64,000 bases of DNA from Rachycentron canadum (lineage: Eukaryota; Chordata; Actinopteri; Carangiformes; Rachycentridae). How positions within the stretch are numbered: the first letter of the stretch is position 1; every line of letters begins with the position of its first letter. Under the pieces are notes generated by a model that searched no databases, had not been told where the DNA came from, and was given only the letters and a program-made list of their open reading frames with translations. Of this stretch, positions 1-12,700 are shown in pieces. Location of the stretch: positions 13,727,553-13,791,552 of the forward strand of contig CM076651.1 of assembly GCA_038496675.1 (NCBI GenBank). The letters run 5' to 3'. The translations under genes were made by a program, and so were the position numbers.

Positions 1-316
1 TGCGCATGTGAATGGCACCTCAGCTTTTAATGGCAAGAAAGCAGACATTAAAACATAAAATTGTTGTGTAGTTTATGAAGGCATGACTCCTGTCGTACCA
101 CAAGGTGGCAGCAAACTGCCATCAAACCAACCAGGCAGCTGTTACAATGCTGTCTGTCAAATGGAAGCACGTTTTTAACAAGTGGTTATGTCAACACACT
201 GCAAGTCTGAAGTTGATTTATGTCCCATGAACAATTGCAAATTATGGCTAATAAAACAATGCACGACTGTCACAGCCCTTGTAACTATTCAGACCTCAGC
301 GTGGAATAAAGGGCAA
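1..316 (-). other. dnajc22: dnajc22 3' UTR and downstream flank
   Basis: This stretch lies just downstream of the dnajc22 stop codon on the minus strand and has no open frame of note. A minus-strand ATTAAA, seen as TTTAAT at 26-31, could be a weak polyadenylation signal. I see no canonical minus-strand AATAAA here, so the transcript end is uncertain. Confidence 0.35.
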
Positions 317-1531
317 CTATTTGAATCGATGGGGTCTGTGGCGCCGCATTAAGACCTCATAAGCCTCTTGAATCTTTACAAACATTGTCTCAGCATCTTT
401 GCTTGGGTTGTGGTCTGGATGCCAGGTCTTGGCCAGCTCCCTATAGCTTTGAGTTATTTCTTCAAGCGAGGCCTCGGTTTCCACTGACAATACCTGCAAC
501 ATAAATAAATACGCAGGTTTACTCTCTGGAATTGTACAGATTAATATACAATATGCACCAAACTCAAACTATAAATATCTTCTATGCAAATGCTGACCTG
601 CAGAGCCTCTTTTTCTCTGTCAGTGTACTCTTTGAGCAGTATTTCCAACACCGTCCTCCAAGTCTCTTCATAGTACCCCCCTCCAGTAAGAACACACAAG
701 ATCCGATATGGCATCAAAAGAATGTACTCCACGACATTTCTGAGCCAAGGTAGAAACCAGAAAATATCCAGCAGTGCCGCTACACACTCAGACAGATAGT
801 ACAGTGTGGCTGTGGTGTTATGAAAAATACAGTAACCCAGCGGAGCAGAGAAGGCCAGCCAAGCTAGACCCAGCCTGTAAAGCCGTGGTCCTGGGCAAAA
901 GACATAAAAATGTCATTTTAGATGGCCTTAAAAATTCAGAAAGAAGCAATGTTATCAATGTGTAAAAGGAAAACTCATTACCTAGTTCCTGCGTGCTCTG
1001 TGGTGTTCGTGGTAGTTTGAACCTGCGGTGCTGTACAGCAGTGACACTGGCAGCCAGGCTAATAGGGAGAGGTGACAAAGTACTGCCATAGAATATTGGG
1101 GATGTTATGAGACAGGTAGTTAAGGTTTTCTGGAGGTCAGAGGTCTGTTGACCAACACTTGACACCAGATGTACCCCTGCACCCACACATAAAGGCAAGA
1201 CAATCAAGTAGAAGAAATTGAGAGAGTTCAGTCCTATCAGAGCCACAGTGCCAAAGTAGATGCCAACACACACCTGACCAGCAAATCTGGTTGGGCTTAC
1301 AGGTGGTGGGGCCACGGTGGGGGGTCTTTTTCTCTCATTGTCTGCATCTTGATTGGCTTCGCCAACGTAAGCAGGGATACGTATGACCTCTCTGACCCAG
1401 CCAAATCCAAACCCTCCCAGGGTTAGCATCCATAGCAGAGCATGACTGTCTCTTCCTAAATATAAATGGTGAAGGCCCCAGGGTCCACCTATTGCCCACA
1501 GGGCATAGGTTACCATTACACTTTTTACCAT
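317..1531 (-). CDS. dnajc22: DnaJ homolog subfamily C member 22 (wurst-type membrane J protein), 3 coding exons
   Basis: The coding exons on the minus strand are 1531-982, 890-598 and 493-317. They join in frame to 339 aa, close to the 341 aa I recall for human DNAJC22. The protein begins MVKSVMVTYALW and has a TM2-like start (GGPWGLHHLYLGRD), followed by several hydrophobic segments consistent with a multipass membrane protein. The J domain lies at the extreme C terminus, which is unusual for the DnaJ class and typical of this family. Its HPD motif is intact in KTWHPDHNPSKD. Introns are 91 and 104 nt with GT/AG ends. An acceptor-like site (minus strand, about 1594) suggests an upstream 5' UTR exon. 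Known of the family: Drosophila wurst works with Hsc70 and clathrin in endocytosis. A cochaperone role here is inferred from homology. Confidence 0.93.
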
Positions 1532-1795
1532 CCTATGGCAACAGTACGTCTCTGTTCAGGTGACTAATCATTCTTGATGAGTACCTGCAATGGAGTAACA
1601 CAAGACTTCAGTCTCATAAAAATTTAAACTATGTGAATGTCCACAACTATTCTTTAGTATTCAGATGTGAGCAGTGTAGCTGTTTTGCTTCTAAATTATT
1701 TTATTTGGCTGCAATTGTGGGATATATAATTTATAATCAGTGTTACATGTATTATTCTATTCATCCATTGGATGTTTTCTTTCTAAAGAATGAAA

Positions 1796-1853
<58 letters not shown>

Positions 1854-2814
1854 TATTTTCCATCCCATCACATCTTTTTCTGAATATCTTTTTGATTTTG
1901 TACAAGTCTGTGTTATGTTTCCTCTATAATCTGTGTACTACTGGTATCTTGGCCAGGACCGTCAGGGGGATTTTCTCTCCGATCCACATCCCTGGTTAAA
2001 TAATATATTATATAAGAGGGATTTATCTTATCTCATCATGGGCATTGTCGTGTCAAACCAACTCATTACCTTAGCCAAAACATGGTAGGCTGTTATTACA
2101 TGTGTTTTCTTTTGTTTTTTTATTTTGACCGAACATGCAAACCAATCAATAACAACATTCAAACAGTTTCAATCTTGTGGTTAATCAGTGTACCACATAT
2201 TAAAATCTAAGTCAAACATTTAGATGCTAGGCCCCAAACTTCCTCTGTAGACCAAACTTTACTTTAAAAGGCTACATCAGACTGACCTTTCAACGATTTA
2301 CTTCTGATACATTTAAGATACATTTGGTTTTATCAAATAAAGACAAGATTACTTACTGAGCCCATAATTTCAAATCCTTATCCCGATAAATCTTTGCCAG
2401 TCCTTTCCGTAGTTGAAGTTGCTGCATGTTGTTGCAACAGTTGGACTTTGGATCATGACACTGAATGAAGCTATGGTGTTAACACATGATGTGCCTCAAC
2501 ATTCAGGCCCCTTGATCATTTCAACTGATAAGGCAAAGAAATTATCTAAAGATAAGGTATGTGGAAATTAAAAGACACAAAGTAAATACTTCAAAGAGTG
2601 TTGTCATCAAAAAAGTGAAAAAAAAAGTGAAATTTTGTGTTAGAAGAAGTTGCTTCTTTATATACAATCAGTAAAACCTGCAATAATCATAAAAATGTTT
2701 GTCTGCCCAAAACTACATATATATTATCAGGGATATGTTTAAGTAGTAGTCATTACACAAACTCAACCTTTTGCTTTTGCTTTTTGAATCTCCCAACTAC
2801 ATCAGTACTAACTG
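1532..2814. other. intergenic spacer between head-to-head dnajc22 and lmbr1l
   Basis: This AT-rich interval is 5' of dnajc22 and upstream of lmbr1l. It contains a long TA dinucleotide tract. The short open frames over that tract (poly Tyr-Ile) are repeat artefacts. I see no other gene here. Confidence 0.6.
1802..1848. repeat. (TA)n microsatellite
   Basis: An uninterrupted AT dinucleotide run of about 47 bases, likely polymorphic in length. It produces spurious Tyr-Ile open frames on the plus strand. Confidence 0.97.
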
Positions 2815-2819
2815 CCCTT

Positions 2820-3245
2820 TTGCCAGCTGTTAAGCATGGGGGTAGAGATATTCTGCTTTGAGGTCATGTAGTAGCCACTGACATTTCACAGACAGAGGGA
2901 GGAACCGATTCTCTGGATGCAAATGTCCTGCACTGACCCTGAAACCAAAGAGAGACTGACTTCTACAACAGGACAATGATCCAAAACAGACCTCAAAAGC
3001 CACCATGATCCACTTAAAGAGGCAAGCTAGAGCTTTTGGAGCCAATCTCACAGTCCCCAGACTTGAAGTTCATTGAGGTCTTGGACATGCCCTGTGTGCA
3101 AGAAAATATCTCAACACTTGGGGTGATCTGCAAGGAAGGTTGGGTGAAAACGAAGAAGTAGCTGGTTACAAAAAAACCTTTGCAAGCTGTGATATCAGCC
3201 ACAGGGTGGAGATATAATCAGTCAGGTGCCCGAATACTGTTTAAT
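2820..3245 (+). mobile_element. decayed Tc1/mariner transposase remnant
   Basis: Translating the plus strand piecewise gives recognisable pieces of the C-terminal half of a Tc1-like transposase. These include a QQDNDPKQTSKAT block (family consensus QQDNDPKHT), a region matching the usual SQSPDLN block but broken by stops, and a late segment corresponding to the LLAGYKKRLQAVI tail. The nucleotide string from 'tctacaacaggacaatgatcc' onward is the easiest to recognise. Several stops and indels make it non-functional. I cannot place either terminal inverted repeat, so the boundaries are approximate. It lies about 0.5 kb upstream of the lmbr1l first exon. Confidence 0.75.
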
Positions 3246-3574
3246 TTAAGTTCATGCATTTAACATATGATGACTGGCAACTGAAAACCTATGCATTTTG
3301 TATCAGGGGTTTTATTTACTTTTTTTTACTCCAAGAACAAAACGTGTATAATATGTATATGTAATATGTACATGTATACATAATATTTGCCAATCTTTGA
3401 ACTGGTAGGTGTTGGCAAGTAGCTGTGAGATACACATGTAACCTCTGTACGTGTATATATGAATGACATCACTGGTATATTCGGTATGTTCGACGTGAAT
3501 AACAAAGATGCAGTGAACTATTAATTATAATGATGATTGACAGCTTACCCCACCACCACCACCCCCTCCTCCTC

Positions 3575-3796
3575 TGTGGAGCCCCGCCCCCACCGGCCCC
3601 TCCTTGTTAGGTTTTCACCACAGCTCAGTGTAGCAGCAGCAGCAGCAGCAGCTAGCTCAGCCGTTTGAACGCTGCGTGGCTAGGCAGCCGCAAACCCGCC
3701 GCGTTTCTGAGAGGATGCCCGCCGCCCTTTGACCTCATAAACTCCGTTTCCCCGCAGCGCTTTGAGCCTGAGAGGACACTGGTATGGTTCCGGAGA
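3575..3796 (+). promoter_or_regulatory. lmbr1l: lmbr1l promoter and 5' UTR
   Basis: A GC-rich block with a GC box (GCCCCGCCCC at 3581-3590) and no TATA box precedes the start codon. Seven AGC triplets lie at 3632-3652, probably within the 5' UTR. The start site itself cannot be fixed from sequence alone. Confidence 0.5.
3632..3652 (+). repeat. (AGC)7 trinucleotide repeat
   Basis: Seven perfect AGC units sit in the probable 5' UTR of lmbr1l, flanked by TAGC on the right. The tract is short but of a class that can vary in length. Confidence 0.9.
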
Positions 3797-6700
3797 ATGG
3801 AAACGGACGACGTGTCGGTTAGAGAGCAACTTTTCCACAACCGTGTCCGGGAGACCATAGTAAGTACCGCTGGGCGAAGGCAGTCGGCGGTTAATATGCA
3901 TATGAGGGTCGCCACAAACTAAACAGTGTCACCTAATCACTACGAGAAAGCCACGTTGTTTTGCTCGCTGAGTGTTTGTTTAGCATTATTTAGTGACTGC
4001 ACAACTCTCAGATATGAGCCGTGGAGGTTTTTTTTTATTTTATCTTACATTACAACAGTATCTGTAACAATTAAGTTTTAACGTAACTTTTTCGTTGCGT
4101 TAACGTTTGTAAGTTCGTGTCGTGTCGGTTGTGTACAAACGTTAATTGTTGCACGGATGCAGCTGGTCGTTGGACCGTGGTGTGGCACAGGGACGTGCTA
4201 CTCAGCATCTGCACTTCTGCTGCTTCTGTAACGACTCAGGGTCTCTTCCAAATCTTCCTTTAACTGTTTGCCATGGGCTGGATCAGTGCCTCACTTTTTC
4301 TGATTTACTAGAAAGTGAATAATGCATTTTGCCTTTTATTGCTGTTCCCATTCTTTCAATGATTGACTCTGTTTCGGGTGACAACTGCAGTCTGCGTTGA
4401 ACTTCAGACTTGCTCGAAATATCAGTTCAGTTACAGCAAGGCACACGGATAGTGACCTTTAATCCTTAAAAGTGCAATCCGCTCTCATAGGCAGCTAATT
4501 TCCAGAGATTGGAACGTGTCATAGAAACATTTTTGCTGCTGCATGCTTAATGGTTGACTTAAAGTACAAACCTAGTTATTAATGTTACTTTTCGTGCAGA
4601 TGCAAAAAAAAAATCTACGCACCTGGACATTATGGATGAATTTTATGATCTAATGATTTTGAAGGGAGAATTAATCAATGTAATGATAAAACTGAGAAAA
4701 TGAACTAGCGAAGCTTAACAACCAGAAGAGACATTTAGACGTCATAGCATCAAAACAACAGAAGTAACAAATCCTATTAATGATCACTGAATTATGTTCC
4801 TTGGGCTCATATATTGTATTGGCCACTTCATGAGACTGAACCATGAGTGGTGTTTTAAGTTACATTTGTGCTTTTTGTGGTATTACAAGGCTGTTGGTTG
4901 CTTTTTAATTGCAAAACCTCAAAAGGAAGATGACGATGTTAATTTTTAGGAGGTTTATGAAACTGATGCAATTCCACAACACCAGAAGTATCTTTCTCCA
5001 TTTCTGTTTAGAAGGGAAAATTGGAATATTTAGAAGTTAGTTATTAGTTACTCCTCAGTCTGCCTGGATTTGTTCTAACAGGTTGAACCATAATGGACTT
5101 AGTATCCTCTTCATAATACCAAAGTCAGTTTTTTGTTTTTTGTTTTTTTTGCAGTCTTCAGGAAGTCACGTGAAACAAAATGTTTTGTAGCAAGTGTATA
5201 TCATAAACTATAGAGTAGAATTAACTTTACATGGACAACAAATTAAGTTCCATATTCATTTTAATGCCCTTGTTTTGTCATTGTCCCTTTCACCTAAAGA
5301 CCTAATGCTATTAGTCAACACCCCCTTCTTAAGCCACTGGCTGGCCTCAAGTCTCAAGCTTACCACCCCTTCCCAGTGCTGCCTCAGGCTGGTCAGCTGC
5401 TACTGCATCTCTGGTTATTAATGGCGAGAGGCAAAGCACATCATTGATTATTTCATTTTAAAATGATCAATATGTGGCAGCAGTGTAAGAGCCACTTGCA
5501 TTATTCCATATACCAGAGCATCAAATTGATAAAAGCTGAACACATTGACCAGATGGATAGATATTGTAGATTGATAGATACCGCAACATTCATGTTTCTG
5601 CAGATGGTGCAAATACACAAGTTGCTAAAAATGAGCAGATTCACTTTTCGGTCATGTACGTATACATGTAAGTTGTAGGTATATATAGGGTGTTGATTAT
5701 AGATTGATGGAAACTGTTTTGTTTTAGCATAAGGCTGCAACATAATAGGTGAAAGAATTGAATGGGTCTGAACACTTTCTGAATGCCCAGGTAAACTATG
5801 TAGATTTTTCTTCTGAACATGTAGTTTCTACATTCAGATATTAAAATAGTGTATTTATTTATTACATTCTTATAATCTGAGGGCCATACCTTGCAAAGGG
5901 CAGGCCCTGAGGAAATCCCTCTCCATGCTTTGAAGACAAAATGACAAATTTACATAATTATAGTAGTCATGTTGTTGCAATAGTATACATGTTGTTGAAG
6001 TATAGACAAATTTCTGTTTTTATGCTTAATTGGCAAAAAAAAAAAAGTATTTGATGTATACAGGTTCTATTATAACAGTAGCCTCAGTTCGTGGCAGGTC
6101 AAGTCAGTCATTCTTTCCAAATCATAAAAAGATAATAAGATTTTGATATTGTTTCTATGTTTGACACATAAAATACTTAGGAAACATGCATCTCAAAATA
6201 CATACATCGTCTAATTGGTGGTCACTAACTGGCCTCTGAATGGACAGCAGTCACAGTTTTGTTGGGCCCATGCAGCACAGTATATCAACTAAATTAGCAA
6301 CAAATGTATGTGTAATGTAAATGGTAGAGTAACATGTACACATCCACAAGCTGCGCCCTGAGCTTAAAGGGATCAAGAAGTATCAATGTGTAACGTCTTG
6401 CTGTAACATCTGCACGTATTTTAATATGAAGCCATCCTAATAAAGGAGTGCTAAGTTAGTTATAAAAGATCCAGGTCCAATACAAATAAATGTTTATTAG
6501 GAATTTCTGTAGGATTTTTTTTTTAACAAAGATTGTCTATTGTCCTTCATTTTCTATTCTCAAGGGCTTAATTACCAAACTGGATTTTGAATTGGTGTTC
6601 TATGTTACATCACTAAGCTATCAAATGTTGCTGACACATAGTAAATTGATCAAAGCAAAAAACTGCCCACCTTCCTTTGGATTATCTTGCAATTGGATTG

Positions 6701-9700
6701 CAATGCCAAAATTATTCCTGGCTGTTGAATAAATCTTGTGTAGCTCTTACCCAATATATCCTCTAAAAAGGCTGCCATGCTTTCCCTGAATGTGTTTTGC
6801 TGGTCAAGAGGTGCCCCTCAGATGGCACACTCTGAGGGAGTCCATTTGACATTTTGCAAGGACATGTAGGCCACTGCCAACTCCCTGTGTGCTCCTTTTG
6901 GATTTTTACAGGAAGTACAAGGTTAGGTAAGATGTGAAAACATTTGAACATTGTTGTTTCTTTGCTTGAAGCAGGAGAAAGACGTTTGGGTTACTCTGTG
7001 AATTTTAAAATGGTCAGAGGGAACTTGGAGCCCTGGGACTTTGTGTTCAACACAATGTTCCTCTGGATGCTGAATACATTGGAACTCTTAGCAGTGGCTC
7101 ACTATGCGCTGCCAGCTCTTGACAATGCCAATCAGCACGTGTCCCCTCAAACGTGGGAGACTAACAGGATATTATTCTGCCCTCAGTCTAGTCCTCACCC
7201 AATACCCATCCTTTGTTCCCCGCTGTTCCTTTTGTAGGATTAACTATAGCAAACTACTTGCCAAAGTATGCAGCATTATTGAACAATTTTGCCCACTGAG
7301 CTGATTAGGTGTTACCCACAGTCCTTTGTTTGCATGATGCAGCTAGTATGCTACCAGTGACCATCACAGTTAACTGTGGATTTCTCAAGAAATTAAATTT
7401 AACCAGGTGCACAAAACAGAAGCATAGTTTCTTAAATTGACTGGTTTTACACCTACACTATGGAAATGTTTTGATCAATGTGTGATCTGGTAACATCAGT
7501 TAATTCATGTATTAGTCCAACACTCTGGTGCACTGAATCCTCACTATTGAATGGATTGGTGTGAAATCTATTACACACATTCTCAGCCCCCAATGAATTA
7601 CACTTGATTATATGATACTATGAGTCTTCATCCAGCTTCATCACCAGGGAAAAATACGAACTACAAAACTTTGCCTCAAGACATTGCTCTTAAACAGGAA
7701 CACAAATTCCTGTCAACCTTGCGTGCACTTTGATTATCACAGAAAACATACCACATTTACATGTTAGTGGTACATGTACATCATGTTTGCAAGGGTGTGT
7801 ACCATGATTTTCTTCCTGCATTTTTGCAAGACATAACCATGCACACCCATGGTTACATCTTAGAATAGTAAACTTGTCTCTCAAATTTGTATCTATGGGA
7901 CTATGGAAGTGTGAAATGACCACGACAAACTTATTGGGCATCAAATGTAACTCGTTTTAGACTTGTTTTGCTAAGAAAGTAATTTGAGTCTGCAGGAGTT
8001 GTCAGGCCTAATGCTCACATAGTTACTTTTAAATTCAACTCTAACCAGGAACCTAACTATTACTAGTAACCTTCCTAGTAGTACTACTACTTACACTTTG
8101 CATGCACCCTTTCTCACTCATAAATTTTGATTGTATTCTCCTGCTTAAAACATAGGTTTTCCATTCTTTGGAAAAAATTTTTTGATGTGTCTGTCAGCCT
8201 CATGTCTGAAAATTCAGCTTGTTAGCTTTTTTTTTTTTTTCTCCATAGAGGTCCCCGCAGTTGAGACACAGTTGTTAGATGTACATTTGAGTGTGTCTGA
8301 GCAATTGCTGGGTGTTTCACACATCTATTTTTTATTAATTTTAATTTTATCCACTGAGCTGCATGAAGTTAATCTGAATGATGTGGTAATACAATTTTGA
8401 AGAAGTGGTTCTTTTCATTTACATTCCAGTAAAGTGATTGTTCATTCATGGTTTTTCCTGGTCATACAAGTGATTTATGTCAGTGTTTGTAGTGAAATAT
8501 TGAGAGCTATGCCAGACAACAGCTTGCTCAGTGAATATAGGTTTAACCTACATTTGTTGGCAGATTTAGTGTAATGTCAGACAATGATCTTTACAGGCAG
8601 TGTTGGGGTTATCTGTCACTGGTATTAACCCTTCTTCTACTCCCCTTAATCCTTCTTAATTTATCACTGTCGCTCCCATTCCACTCCCTTTTTTTGAATA
8701 TAGTGGTAATCTTCAGACTCCATCTGTCTCTCTTGGCAATCACAAAGTGGGGAATGTTTTTGTCTGTTTGCTTATGTAGCAATACACAGCCTGTTTTAGT
8801 CACTTCTTGTTGTTTATCAGCATAAAACCTGTGAGGAGCAAATTTGTGGTGTGCTGTGACCCTATGTTTGCCAATATTTCTTCCTTCTAAATCTGCAGAG
8901 CGAATATGACCCAAATAAAAGTCCTTTCTGTCTCTTATTTAGATCTGTGTGCTCCTGTTTACATGCCTTTACATGGTCTCCTACCTCATACTTACCCACT
9001 TCAAGAAGACTGCAGAGTTTGTCACAGGTGAGTTTTTTTTTTTTGTTGTTGTTTTTTTTAAAGTCACTCTTCTTGGAATTTAATAGGCACACCACATAGT
9101 GCTCTGTGAGAAATATTTCCATCAAAGGCTTGTAGAGAATTGCCGGGAGGGGAATTGATGGTGTTGACAAGCATACTGATTACATTGGTGTTTTGGAATT
9201 TCTTTACACAAAGTATGTAGGCCGAACTTTTCAAGCAAACGCACAAGAACAAGTGTTGTTCAGAAACTACACATTGTGTTGCCAGTACATAGTCTCTTAT
9301 TTGTAGTTGGTGGAAGCAAGAGGGTCTTGTTTCCTAACCATGGTTTGAGATTCATTAATAAGCTTAATGATGTTCAGACAAGCAATAAAAAGAACAATGC
9401 CCTTTTCCCTAGCATAACTCATTTTTAAAAATAGTTCGTTTCTAGAAATGTCTGTGTAGATTTGAATATTAGCAATTTTCTATGTTTGGATACATGTAAC
9501 TATAGCTCACGTTTATAATCTACCAAAATTACACATTTCAACCCAAGGATCTGGACGCTGGCTGGAGCAGCCCAGAGGTGAAGAAAGCATGTTTTGTAAC
9601 ATGTAACCACCTCTTCAGGCAGTGTCCCTGTGGCTCTGGATGGTGGAGGGGTAGTGAAGAATGTTGCTACAAGATAAACACTGTTGTAAAAGCAAACATA

Positions 9701-12700
9701 TGCTAACAGTATACTAACAGTATAAAACCAGCTTTAGGATCTTAAGTAACTGTAAAAAAATCAGTTTTGGTCAACATAGTATTGACAACATTTTGGCTTA
9801 CAAACAACCATTTGCATAAATGCAGCATACCTCATGCAGTCGGCTCGTTTAAAAAATAAAACTTTCAATAGTTTGACTGGGCTGACAGTTACATAATAAA
9901 TCCAATAACTTGCCACTATTGGAAGCAGATGTAAGAAGTCCAACTAGCCAGGTCTTTGCTTTGCTGTCACTGGGCTGGGTGGGAACATGGGACATGGCTA
10001 GCAAATTTTTTTGTCTTGTTTGTTTGTTTCTGGGTTTTTGTTTTTGGTTTTTTTTTTGTTGTTTGTTTTTTTTAAAACCTGCTATGTATTAGCCCATTGT
10101 TGTAAATATTGTTTATGCATCAACAGCAGCAGAACAGTTGTGCCTTCCAGCTAAATAACGATTGTGCAATACCACTTTGCAGAACTGTTTTTGAAATTAA
10201 GAAGCCAAGAACTGGTTTTTACTCATTGAGCTTTACCTCATTAAACAGCTATGCCAACATTTGCACAGTAAGAAGTTACAGTGTCATGTACTGTGTGCAA
10301 TACAGCAATTCTTACATAGTTTTAGAGATTTGAGTGTGGTCAAGATACCTAACAAAATAATTTTTTTTCCTCAGTTTTACTGAGTCATATAGTAGAATTT
10401 ACAGATGAGTCAGAATCAGGTTTTTTGCCCAGTAGGGTTTTCAACCTGCAAGAATTTGTTTTGGTGCAAAAACAGTAAACATTTGCTGTTCTTAATACTC
10501 CATTTCTTGCAGTTCCTCGATGTATGTAATACTCTTTTAACTACAGAGTCTGGCTTTTACTTAAACAGAATGTTCCTAGCATGCTTCACCCCCACTCTGA
10601 GGCCAGTGAGACCTTTTCTTTTTTTCGTCCTCATATGGAAATCATCTATTACAGCTTTCCCCTATATACCTAGGTACTGCATATACAACACAGACATTTT
10701 TAGTTTTGCCTTTTTTTTAATGAGAACATGTCATTTCAACGGTTAAACCTGGTCTGTGTTAAAACCTTCCTCAGCTACACAAATTATTAAAAATAAATTG
10801 GTTATGTGTGTGTTAATTTACCCTTGCTTGAATATAGATGTATAAACAAATGGATGTTTTTGATTTGCAAGTCAGAATCATTTTTCTAATAGAAGTAATC
10901 CCACTTGTTCCTCTTCTCTTACAGATGATATTGAAGATGCCACAGTCAATAAAATTGCGTAAGTGAAGACCTCTAATAATTAACTGACCCATAGTAATCT
11001 GTTCTCACTCACTTTGATTTATGTCAGTGTGAATGAGTGACCAGATACCTTAGTCAACGTGACATGTAGGAGCCTGAGGCCATTTGTATGTAGTTTTATT
11101 ACCCTGTCTTGTGTGTGCACTTGTGTGTTTATGTGTTGGTTGGGACTGGGGCACTTTGATGTCATTCTGCCCTTTGTCCCTACACGCTGTCACTGTATTA
11201 CCTTATCACAGGCCACCCAACTCTTTCACTGTGGCAGTGATGTTAGGCTGAGTCTGAACACAAACACATATGACTTCACTGATGCCTTGTCTTTTTCCCT
11301 CTTCCAGGCTATGGTTGTGTACATTCACCCTGTCTGTTGCAGTGTGTGCTGTACTCCTTCTCCCCATCTCCATTTTGTCCAACGAGGTGTTGCTCACCTT
11401 CCCTCAAAGCTACTACATGCAGTGGCTAAATGGATCTCTTATTCACGGTATACCTATTGTTTTACTGGTTGACAACACAAAAGCAACAGTTGATAATTGC
11501 AGAGGTCATTGCTGTTTGAAACTGGATCACATCATCAGGATCGCTGGTGATAACCTCAAAATCAATACAACACAGGCCTGTGTACAAACAGGAGCAGATA
11601 ATTATTATGGATAGAGAGGCTGTGACCTTACTGTGTGCATTGTTTCTGTTTGGAAAAAAGTGATCCAACTGGTCCAGTTAAGTACTAAGATGTACTTGTA
11701 CAATACTTATGAAGCCCAAAGGCAAACGGTGCATGCAGTGTTTACATACAAAATGTTCTGATGGTAATCTTGGAATATGATCGCTCACATTATTTCATTC
11801 CTTTACAATTATTACAGATCCTTTATTGGCACATGCAACTGTGATGCTACACTATTTGGCAGAACTATGCCAGTTGGTGATTTTCAGTTGTATTGCTGAA
11901 ATGCTTCACTGCAGTTTTAAGTCTATTAGTGTTTGCACCAAAAACTAATCTTTGGAAAATCTCTCTTCCTCTCTTGTCAGGCTTGTGGAACCTAGTTTTC
12001 CTCTTCTCCAATTTGTCCCTGGTCTTCCTCATGCCCTTTGCCTACTTCTTTACAGAGTCTGAGGGATTTGCAGGGTCCAAAAAGGTAGTTTTGGCATTCC
12101 CTTACAAATGGAAGCTCTAGACCTGTAAACCAATAAAACACTTAATTATAAAATGACGTGTATTTAAAACTGTTGATTATAAAATGATGTGTATTTGAAA
12201 CTATTGATTATAAAATGACGTGTATTTGAAACTGTTGATTACAGTATCTCTCTTTATGTGTAGGGAGTGATGGCACGAGTGTATGAAGCAGTTGTGCTGC
12301 TGTTGCTGCTGGCTCTGCTTGTGTTGGGCATTGTGTGGGTGGCATCAGCCCTCCTCCATGACAACATAGCCAGAAAGAGTCTTTATGGTGAGTCAGCTGT
12401 GTCATATTATACCTGAAGATCCCTTAGTGATAGTGGGGTTTATTTAATATAGTTGCTTCTCTGAATTTCAGACCTGTGGGAGTATTATCTTCCCTATCTG
12501 TACTCGGGCATCTCTCTGTTTGGAGTGTTGCTGCTTTTGTGTAAGTATATGTTAATATCATAAATATTTGAGCAGTTAGAAACTGTAGCATATGACACTT
12601 TTAGATCACCATCTGTGTGTGTTTCTCCTCAGTGTGTACTCCCTTTGGGTTATCCCGAATGTTTAGTGTAACTGGCAGCCTACTAGTCAAACCACGGGTG

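Noticed and set aside
1633..1999. Plus-strand open frames with runs of Tyr-Ile
   Set aside because: They are translations of the TA microsatellite and have no other support.
2830..3202. Minus-strand frames near 3 kb
   Set aside because: They are antisense to the Tc1 transposase fragment on the plus strand.
11059..11614. Two overlapping plus-strand frames in lmbr1l
   Set aside because: They are exon 4 plus flanking intron. Only the spliced part matches the LMBR1 family.
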